From Pseudomonas fluorescens (GTDB lineage Bacteria > Pseudomonadota > Gammaproteobacteria > Pseudomonadales > Pseudomonadaceae), in the NCBI RefSeq assembly GCF_900215245.1, contig NZ_LT907842.1, positions 2,356,001 to 2,420,000 of the forward strand: a stretch of 64,000 nucleotides of DNA, in the 5' to 3' direction. Below the pieces are notes generated by a model. That model saw only the letters and a program-made list of their open reading frames with translations. It made no database searches and was not told the DNA's origin. Numbering within the stretch: the first letter of the stretch is position 1; each line of letters starts with the position of its first letter. The translations under genes were made by a program, and so were the position numbers. Below are positions 1 through 8,600 of this stretch, in pieces.

Positions 1-17
1 AGGTTTCGCCCCGGTTA

Positions 18-1655
18 ATGGGCGGTATGAGGGGATTTGAGGTGCGACGGTCTGTGGTAGAGCAAGACGACAAAGTGGGGGCATTTCCCGCAGTCAATCG
101 CCTCTCGGCCGCCTGGGAGGGTGCCGGTTGGCTGGCCCGCTTATGGTGGGTGCCGATCCTGGCGCTGGCGATGGCCGTGCGTTTCTATGGCCTGACCGCC
201 TCGGCGATCTGGGCCGACGAAGGCTCAAGCCTGTTGCTCAGTGAATACGCCATGGATGACCTGTGGTTTCACGCGGCCCATGACGTGCACCCACCGCTGT
301 ACTTTTTCATGCTGCGCGGGTGGATCGGGTTGTTTGGCGATGGCATCTGGTCGATTCGCGGTATGAGTGCCATTCCCGGCGTGGTGGCGGTGGGCCTTGG
401 CATCGCGCTCACACGACAGTTATCGACCCGTCGCGCGGCCGTGCTGGCGGGTGTCCTGCTGGCGCTGTTTCCGACGGCAGTGCGTTACAGCCAGGAAGTG
501 CGCATGTATTCGCTGCTGGCCGTGTGGCTGCTGGGCGCCACGCTGGCGCTGGTGTATTGGGTCCGTCAGCCTCAACGCACACGCTACCTGGCGGCCTATT
601 CGCTGCTGATGGCGGCCGCTTTCTACACCCATTACTTCACCGCGTTGTGCGTGCTGGTGCATTGGGCGTGGCTGGGCGTGTTGTGTACGTCTCAAGCGCG
701 GGGCCAACGCCTGATACTTCGTCCGTCCTGGTGGTGCGCTAACGCGTTGATTGTGGCGTTGTACCTGCCCTGGCTGCCGAACCTGCTGGACCTGATCCAG
801 CATGTCGAGCAGCTCAAGGTCGGCGGTGACATCGGCTGGGAAGACCCGGTTTCACTGATTTCGGTGCCGTCGATGGTCTGGCAGTTCGTGCTTCAGGACG
901 AAGGCATCGGTTTCTGGCCGCCGTTGTTCTGGCTGTTCCCACTGCTGTTGATCGCCGTGGTGGGTCTCACCGCCTGGCGTGACCGCGAGCGTTATCGCCC
1001 GGCTTGCCTGCTGGCCGCGTTCTTTCTGCTGCCGCTGCTGCTGGTATACGGTGTGTCGTTCATCTCACCGGTCTTTATCGAGCGCTACCTCACGGTGTAC
1101 GCACTGGGTTTGCCGATCCTCGTGGCAGTGGCCATCGACCGCCTGCCGACGCGCCTTTCGTGGCTGGGGGCGGCGCTGTTCGTGGTGTTCGCAGGCGTGG
1201 AATTGTTGGGGCTGAAGAACAACGCCACCGTGGACGTGCAGGACCAGTTCAATGTCCCGGTGGAGTTCATCAACCGTAATTACCAGGAAGACGACCGCAT
1301 CGTCCTCAGCGACATGTTGTGGTACCTCAGCTACGTGTATTACGACCAGACCGACGCCCAATTGCAGCTCTACACGCCGCCAAAACCGGATGGCACGTCG
1401 ACCCGACCCAACGCTTATGGATTCGGTACGCTGGTCGACCAGGACGGTGGGCGTATTTACCTTGACCGCCTGTCGGCATTACCGGCCGATACGCGCCGTG
1501 TGTGGCTGGTCAGCAGCACCGAGCCGCCGGATGATTTCGCACCGATTCCTGATGGCTGGCGCGAGCTTCTGCGCCAGGATGGCGGCGGGGCACGCGCGCG
1601 GTTGTTTGTGCTGTGCCGCGGTCCAGAGCCTTTGCAACCAGAGGGTTGCCACTAA
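18..1655 (+). CDS. GT-C (GT39/ArnT-like) membrane glycosyltransferase
   Basis: Polytopic membrane protein of 545 aa with about ten hydrophobic segments. It has the GT-C layout: an acidic pair in the first periplasmic loop (ADEGSS, near residue 67), then VHPPLYF, then alternating transmembrane helices and a soluble C-terminal tail. Family members move a sugar from a lipid-phosphate donor to a protein or lipid on the periplasmic side. The reading frame is open to the left edge, so the true start could lie outside the window; ATG at 18 is the first visible one. It precedes the sulfotransferase by about 106 bp in the same direction. A role in decorating the giant surface protein downstream is inference; lipid A or exopolysaccharide are alternative acceptors. 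Confidence 0.75.
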   Translation: MGGMRGFEVRRSVVEQDDKVGAFPAVNRLSAAWEGAGWLARLWWVPILALAMAVRFYGLTASAIWADEGSSLLLSEYAMDDLWFHAAHDVHPPLYFFMLRGWIGLFGDGIWSIRGMSAIPGVVAVGLGIALTRQLSTRRAAVLAGVLLALFPTAVRYSQEVRMYSLLAVWLLGATLALVYWVRQPQRTRYLAAYSLLMAAAFYTHYFTALCVLVHWAWLGVLCTSQARGQRLILRPSWWCANALIVALYLPWLPNLLDLIQHVEQLKVGGDIGWEDPVSLISVPSMVWQFVLQDEGIGFWPPLFWLFPLLLIAVVGLTAWRDRERYRPACLLAAFFLLPLLLVYGVSFISPVFIERYLTVYALGLPILVAVAIDRLPTRLSWLGAALFVVFAGVELLGLKNNATVDVQDQFNVPVEFINRNYQEDDRIVLSDMLWYLSYVYYDQTDAQLQLYTPPKPDGTSTRPNAYGFGTLVDQDGGRIYLDRLSALPADTRRVWLVSSTEPPDDFAPIPDGWRELLRQDGGGARARLFVLCRGPEPLQPEGCH

Positions 1656-1663
1656 TTTCTAAT

Positions 1664-1682
1664 CGGCATTGGACGAATGCCG
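1664..1682 (+). promoter_or_regulatory. Hairpin with GGA in the loop, candidate RsmA/CsrA site
   Basis: A perfect 7-bp stem (CGGCATT / AATGCCG) closes the loop GGACG in the leader before the sulfotransferase gene. RsmA/CsrA proteins bind GGA presented in hairpin loops. The site lies about 80 nt before the start codon, so it would not block the ribosome directly. Assignment is by shape only. Confidence 0.35.
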
Positions 1683-1761
1683 AAATGGTGGCAAATAACC
1701 ACTAGTCGACACTGTAATCCTCAGCTACGCTTCGCCCATAAATGGATTTTCGTCCTACAAA

Positions 1762-2607
1762 GTGGTGAACGGATTGCAGTATCACTTTATCTCCGGATTA
1801 CCGCGTTCCGGTTCGACTTTGCTGTCTGCGATTCTGTTGCAGAACCCGCGGTTTCACGCCGGCATGAGCAGCCCCGTAGGCACCCTGTTCAACGGCGTGC
1901 TGGGGCAATGCAGCGCCGGCAGTGAGTTTGGTTCGGTGATTGACGCCGACACCCGGCGCCGTTTGCTGCGCGGCCTGTTCGATTCGTACTACGCCGACAA
2001 AACCGCTCTCCCGATCGTCTTCGACACCAACCGCCAATGGTGCGCGCGCATGCCCGCGCTGCATGACCTGTTCCCCCAGGCCAAAGTGATCGCCTGCGTG
2101 CGCAATGTGGCCTGGATCATGGACAGCCTTGAGCGGCTGTATCGCGCCAACCCGTTCGAGAACACCAAGCTGTTCAACGATGACGTCGAGCGCAACACGG
2201 TCTACAGCCGTGTTGAAACGCTGGGCCAGCGCAATCGCCTGGTGGGCTATGCCTGGTCGGCGCTCAAAGAGGCGTACTACGGGGAAAACGCCGATTCCAT
2301 GCTGGTCGTTGACTACGACTTGCTGTCCCAGGCGCCTGAGCGGGTGATGCGCCTCGTCTACGAATTTATCGGCGAGCCGTGGTTCGAGCATGATTTCGAC
2401 AACCTCAGTTATGACGCGCCGGACTTCGATGACGCCTTGGGCGTCAGCGGGCTGCATCGGGTCAAATCCAAGGTCGCGTTGCAGCCTCGGCGCACCATCC
2501 TGCCGCCTGACCTCTTCGAGCAGTATGCGCACATGGAATTCTGGCGGGATGGCTCGTTGAGCGCCGCCAATGTCATTCGTACCAAGGCCGACGCCGCAAT
2601 CAGCTGA
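1762..2607 (+). CDS. Sulfotransferase (PAPS-dependent)
   Basis: Protein of 281 aa. The N-terminus holds the 5'-phosphosulfate-binding loop GLPRSGSTLL (residues about 12-21), the hallmark of the PAPS-dependent sulfotransferase fold. A central segment, IACVRNVAWIMDSLERLY, matches the 3'-phosphate-binding strand and helix (R..S type). No signal peptide is seen, so it acts in the cytoplasm. Start is GTG at 1762; a second GTG follows immediately. A giant secreted protein gene follows and a stand-alone APS kinase gene lies in the same cluster, which points to a dedicated sulfation pathway. The acceptor (protein tyrosine, glycan or lipid) cannot be read from the sequence. Closest conceptual parallel: RaxST, which sulfates RaxX before type I export. 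Confidence 0.82.
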   Translation: MVNGLQYHFISGLPRSGSTLLSAILLQNPRFHAGMSSPVGTLFNGVLGQCSAGSEFGSVIDADTRRRLLRGLFDSYYADKTALPIVFDTNRQWCARMPALHDLFPQAKVIACVRNVAWIMDSLERLYRANPFENTKLFNDDVERNTVYSRVETLGQRNRLVGYAWSALKEAYYGENADSMLVVDYDLLSQAPERVMRLVYEFIGEPWFEHDFDNLSYDAPDFDDALGVSGLHRVKSKVALQPRRTILPPDLFEQYAHMEFWRDGSLSAANVIRTKADAAIS

Positions 2608-2620
2608 TTGCGGCTTTTTT
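2593..2620 (+). terminator. Intrinsic terminator overlapping the sulfotransferase stop
   Basis: A perfect 10-bp stem with a 2-nt centre (GCCGCAATCA-GC-TGATTGCGGC, 2593-2614) is followed by six T residues (2615-2620). The TGA stop of the sulfotransferase lies inside the stem. The giant gene starts only about 40 nt later, so this may act as an attenuator that lowers giant-gene transcription relative to the upstream genes. Confidence 0.85.
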
Positions 2621-2658
2621 CGTTTCGAGTAACAGTCTTCGACAAGCGGGTGAGCAGC

Positions 2659-5600
2659 ATGTGGTGGAGCAAAGGTAAGGCACGGCAGGCAACAACAGGC
2701 GCCACCACCCCGGCATCGCCGATGATCATGTTCCTTGAACCCCGCATGCTGTTTGACGGCGCGGTCGCGGCCACAGTGGTCGATGCCGCCCAGGCGGACA
2801 GCCATGCCACTGCGGATGCGGCGGCCAAGGCGTCGACGGCGGATCACGCGACGGCCAGCCAGGACACCCACGCGCAAACCGACGCGCCGGCCACACCGGC
2901 ACCGGTTGCCGTCCCAGGCCAGGCGGTGGTGTTCGTCGATGCGCGCGTGAAGGACGCCGCCGACCTGCTCAAAGGCGTCGCTCCCGGTACCCAGGTGGTG
3001 CAGCTGGATGCCAGCAAAGATGGTCTGCAACAGATTGCCGATTACCTGGGCAGCCACCAGGGCGTGAGTTCGGTGCAGATAGTCGCTCACGGTAATTCGG
3101 GCGACTTGTGGTTGGGCAGCACTTACCTGTCGGCCGATAACGTCGCGGCCCGCAGCGCAGTGCTGGCGCAGATCGGTCAGGACATGAATGTCGGTGGCGA
3201 TATCCTGATCTATGCCTGTAACACGGCAGAGGGCGATAAGGGCATCAGCTTTGTCGACTCCCTGGCGAGCCTGACCGGGCGTGATATTGCCGCGTCCAGC
3301 AACCGCACCGGCGCGGGCGGCGACTGGACGCTGGAGATTGCCACGGGCTCTATAGAGAACCACACCGCGTTGTCGTATCAGTCGATGTCGGCGTATCAAT
3401 ACGGCCTGGCGACGATCACGGTGACCAGCGGGGCGGACAGCGGCATCGGTTCGCTGCGCACGGCCCTGGGCAGTGCGGTGGCGGGCGATACCGTTACCTT
3501 CAACACGCCAGGCATGACGGTCAATCTCAACTCGCAGTTGGTGATTACCAAAAACCTCACCATCGAAGGCGACCTCGACCACAACGGCACGCCGGATGTG
3601 ACCATCAGCGGGCAGTACAAAACCCAGGTGCTCACGGTCAATTCCGGGGTTACCGCGACCCTGGACGGGCTGGTGATTACCAAGGGCCTGAAGGCTGGCG
3701 ACGGCGGCACTGGCGGTAGCGCGACGACCGCGGCCAATTTGCTCGGGGCCGGGATCAGTAACTTCGGCAACCTGACGTTGAATAATGTCACCGTGACAGC
3801 CAACGCAGCCTCGGGTGGCGGTGGCGGTGGTGGTGTGGCCGGTGGCGATGTCGGCGGTGCTGGCGGCGGGGGCGGCGCAGTGGGCGGCGGCACCGGTGGG
3901 CATGGCGGCATTACCGGCAACGGGAGCGGTATCTACGCCGGCACCGCGGGCACCGCCAACCAGGGCGGTACGGGCGGTGGTTATCGCACCATGGGCGGTA
4001 TCGGCGGTTCGAGCACCGGCGGCGCCGGTTCGACCGGCATCTACGGCTATACCAACGGTTCCGCTGGCGGCACAGCGGCCTCTGGCGGCTTGTCGATCGG
4101 CGGCGGCGGCGGTGGTTCCGGTTGGAATGCGGCCGGTGGCAAGGGCGGCGCAGCGGCCGGCGGTATCTACAACGCCAGCGGCGCCACCTTGACCATCGTC
4201 GGCACCAGCTCGATTACCGGTAACATCGGTGCCGGCGGCGGCGGTGGTGGCGGTTCGGCGGCAGGCAGCGGCACGACGTTCAATGGTGGTGACGGTGGCC
4301 TGGGGGTCGGTGCCATTTGGAACAAAGGCGCGGTATTGATCACGGCGGCTAACTTCGCGACCCTGGGGGGGACGTCCAACACCGGTGCCAGTGGCAACGG
4401 TGGCTTGGCCACCGCCGCCTCGCCAGGCAACAAGCCGACAGCCGTCAACGGGCTGTTCAACGATATCGGCGCAACCGCGAACACGGCTTACAGCCCGGCG
4501 CCGACGGCGACCATTGTGGTCGGCACCGTTGCCCAACATATCGGCAGTACGTCACCGGTGACGATTACCTTCAACCAGGCCGTAACCGGGTTCACCAACG
4601 CCGACCTGACGGTTGCCAACGGCACCCTGAGCGCGGTCAACTCCCTCGACGGCGGCATCACCTGGACGGCGACCTTTACCCCGAGTGCGGGTACCACCAG
4701 CGCCACCAACCAGATTGTCCTGGACAACACCGGTGTGAGCAGCGTTTCGACGAGCACCGCGGGGGTTGGCACCACCACGTCCAACAACTATGCCATCGAT
4801 ACCGTGCGGCCGACCGCGACGCTCTCGGTCAGCGCTCCTACGCTGAGCACCACGGCCAACGGTACGGTGACTATTACCTTCAGCGAAGCCGTGGCCGGTT
4901 TCAGCCTGTCTGACATGACGGCGTCCAACGGTACCCTGAGCAACCTGACCACCAGCGACAATATCCATTGGACCGCCACCCTGACGCCCACCGCCGGCAA
5001 CAATACCAGCGGCAACGTCATCACCCTGGACAACACCCTGTATACCGACGCGGCGACCAACGCTGGCAGCGGCACGACCACGTCCAACGCGTATGTCATC
5101 GACACCGTGCGGCCGACCGCCAGTATCGTGGTGGCCACTACCGCGCTGAATATCGGCGGTACCTCCCTGGTGACCATCACCTTCAGCGAGGCCGTCACCG
5201 GCTTTACCTCGGCTGATTTAACCGTTGCCAACGGCACCGTCAGCGGGCTCAGCAGCAGCGATGGCGGCGTAACCTGGACCGGCACACTCGCGGCCACCGC
5301 CGGCATCACCGACACTACCAACGTGATTACCCTGGCCAACAACGGCGTCAGCGATGCGGCTGGCAACACCGGCACCGGCACCACCGACTCCAACAACTAC
5401 GTCATCGACACGCAGCGGCCGACCGCAACCATTGTGGTCGCCGACAACGCATTGAAGCTCGGCGAAACCTCGCTGGTGACCATTACCTTCTCCGAAGCGG
5501 TCACAGGTTTCACCAACGCCGACCTGACCATCGCCAACGGTACCTTGACCGCCGTGAGCAGCAGCAACGGTGGCATCACCTGGACCGCGACCTTCACACC

Positions 5601-8600
5601 GACCAGCAACATTACCGATACCACCAACCTGATCACCCTGGATAACACCGGCGTCAGCGATGCGGCCGGCAACACCGGCACCGGCACCACCGACTCCAAC
5701 AACTATGCGGTCGACACGCAACGGCCAACGGCAACGATTGTGCTGGCCGAAAACGCGCTGAAAATCGGCGGCACCTCGCTGGTGACCATCACCTTCAGCG
5801 AAGCAGTCACCGGCCTCACCAACGCCGACCTGACCATCGCCAATGGCACCTTGACCGCTGTGAGCAGCGCCGACGGTGGGGTCACCTGGACCGCGACCTT
5901 TACGCCGACCAGCAACGTCACCGACAGCACCAACCTGATCACCCTGGACAACACCGGCATTGCTGACCAGGCTGGCAACGCCGGCAGCGGCACGACCGAT
6001 TCCAACAATTACGCCATCGATACCCAGCGCCCGACCGCGACCATTATTTTGGCCGACCCGACGCTGAGCGCGGGCGAAACCTCGTTGGTGACCATTACCT
6101 TTTCCGAAGCGGTCACCGGGTTCACCAACGCCGACCTGGCCGTTGCCAACGGCAACTTGAGCGCGGTCAGCAGCGCCGACGGCGGCATCACGTGGACCGC
6201 GACCTTCACGCCGACGGCGAATATCCATAGCACCACCAATATCATTACGCTGCAGAACACCGGCGTGAGTGACCTGGCGGGTAACGGTGGGTTTGGCACA
6301 TCCAACTCCGGCAACTACGTGATCGATACCAGGGCCCCAACTGCAACCATCGTGGTCGCGGACAATTCGCTGACCATCGGCGAGACCTCGCTGGTGACCA
6401 TCACCTTCTCCGAGGCTGTCACCGGTTTCAGCAACGCCGACCTGACCGTCGCCAATGGCACCTTGACGGCGGTGAGCAGCGCTGACGGCGGTATCACCTG
6501 GACCGCGACGCTGACACCGACCAATGCCATCACCGACACCACCAACTTGATCACGCTGGACAACAGCGGCGTACAAAACGGCTCGGGCAATGCGGGCGCC
6601 GGCACCACCAACTCCAATAATTACGCGATCGATACCCAGCGACCCACGGCCACCATCGTGGTCGCCGACAGCGCATTGGCGATTGGCGAGACGTCACAGG
6701 TGACCATCATCTTCTCCGAGGCGGTCACCGGTTTCACCAACGCCGACCTGACCATCGCCAACGGCACTCTGAGCGCGGTCAGCAGCAGCAATGGCGGCCT
6801 CACCTGGACCGCGACCTTTACGCCGACCAGCAACGTCACCGACAGCACCAACCTGATCACCTTGGACAACACCGGCGTCACCGACCAGGCGGGCAACGCC
6901 GGCAGCGGCACCACTGACTCCAACAACTATGCAATCGACAGCCAGCGGCCCACCGCGACCGTCGTGATTGCCGACCCGACCCTGAAGGCCGGCGAAACCA
7001 CCCTGGTCACCGTGACCTTCTCCGAAGCGGTGACCGGTTTCGACAACAGCGACCTGAGCGTCGCCAACGGCACGTTGAGTGCAGTCAGCAGCAGTGATGG
7101 CGGCATCACCTGGACCGCGACCTTCACGCCGACGGTCGGCGTCCAGGACACCACCAACCTGATCACCTTGAACAACAGCGGCATCAGCGACATTGCGGGT
7201 AACGCCGGCACCGGCACGACCAACTCAGGCAACTACACCATCGATACGGTGTTGCCGACCGCCAGCATCGTGGTTGCCGATAACGCCCTTAACGCCGGCG
7301 AGACATCCCTGGTGACCATCACCTTCAGCGAAGCGGTCACCGGCTTCAACAACGCCGACCTGACCATCGCCAACGGCACCTTGAGTGCGCTCAGCAGCAG
7401 CGACGGTGGCATTACCTGGACGGCGACTTTCACGCCGACCAGCAATGTCACTGACACCACCAACCTGATCACGCTGGATAACAGCGGCGTACAAAACGCC
7501 TCGGGCAATGCGGGCGCCGGCACCACCAACTCCAACAATTACGCGATCGATACGGCGAGCCCGACCGCCACCCTCGTGGTCGCGGATGCGGCCCTCGGCG
7601 TCGGCCAGACCTCGCTGGTGACCATTACTTTCTCCGAGGCGGTCACCGGTTTCACCAACGCCGACCTGACGGTCGCCAATGGCACCTTGAGCGCAGTCAG
7701 CAGCAGCGATGGCGGTATCACCTGGACCGCAATGTTCGCACCGGCTGCCGGTATCACGGCCACCCGCAACCTGATCACGTTGAACAACACGGGCGTCAAC
7801 GACCTGGCGGGCAACGCGGGCACGGGTACCACAGACTCCAACACTTACAGCATCGACACCCAGGCGCCGACTGCCACCGTCGTGATTGCCAACCCGCTCC
7901 TCACTGCCGGCAGCACCAGCCTCGTTACGGTAACGTTCTCGGAGCCTGTGACGGATTTCGACAACAGCGACCTGATCGTTGGCGCCGGCAGCCTCAGCAG
8001 AATGACGTCCAGCGATGGTGGGCGCACCTGGACTGGGCTATTCACACCCGTCGATGGCATTCAGGCCAGCAGCAATATCATTACGCTGAACAACGCCGGT
8101 GTGAGGGATCTTGCAGGCAACGACGGTTCGGGTTGGATCAGTTCCAATGCGTTCAACATCCAGACCTCACACCCTACTGCGACCCTTGAGATCTACGACA
8201 CGATTATCAATAAGGACGAAATACAGATCGTAACGGTGCGTTTCTCCGAGGCGGTGCAGGGCTTCAACCTTGGCAGTCTGCATGCCCCGGACGGCACTTT
8301 CAGCCAACTCACCCGCTACAGCGATACGCTTTACACAGCGGTGTTCACGCCGAATGCAAACGTGACGGCCCCCGCCAATTTGATCACGCTGGACACCAGC
8401 AGCGTTCAAAACGCCTTCGGTAATAGAGGCGTTGTGAATGCGCTGTCGCCGGTTTTTGCAATCGATACGGTTATACCCACGGCGACCTGGACGCTGTCCG
8501 ATAAGCTGCTGGAACCGGGCGAGACCGCCACCGTCACCGTCACCTTCTCCGAGCGGGTCACCGGGTTCGACAACCGCGCAATCGTCAACCTGCAAGCGGC

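Noticed and set aside
1798..4539. Long open frame on the minus strand opposite the sulfotransferase and the giant protein gene
   Set aside because: Low-complexity, Arg/Ala/Gly-rich translation antisense to clearly coding DNA; a product of high GC content.
5218..6576. Minus-strand open frames with a period of about 306 bp inside the Ig-repeat gene
   Set aside because: They mirror the coding repeats on the plus strand and have no independent signals.
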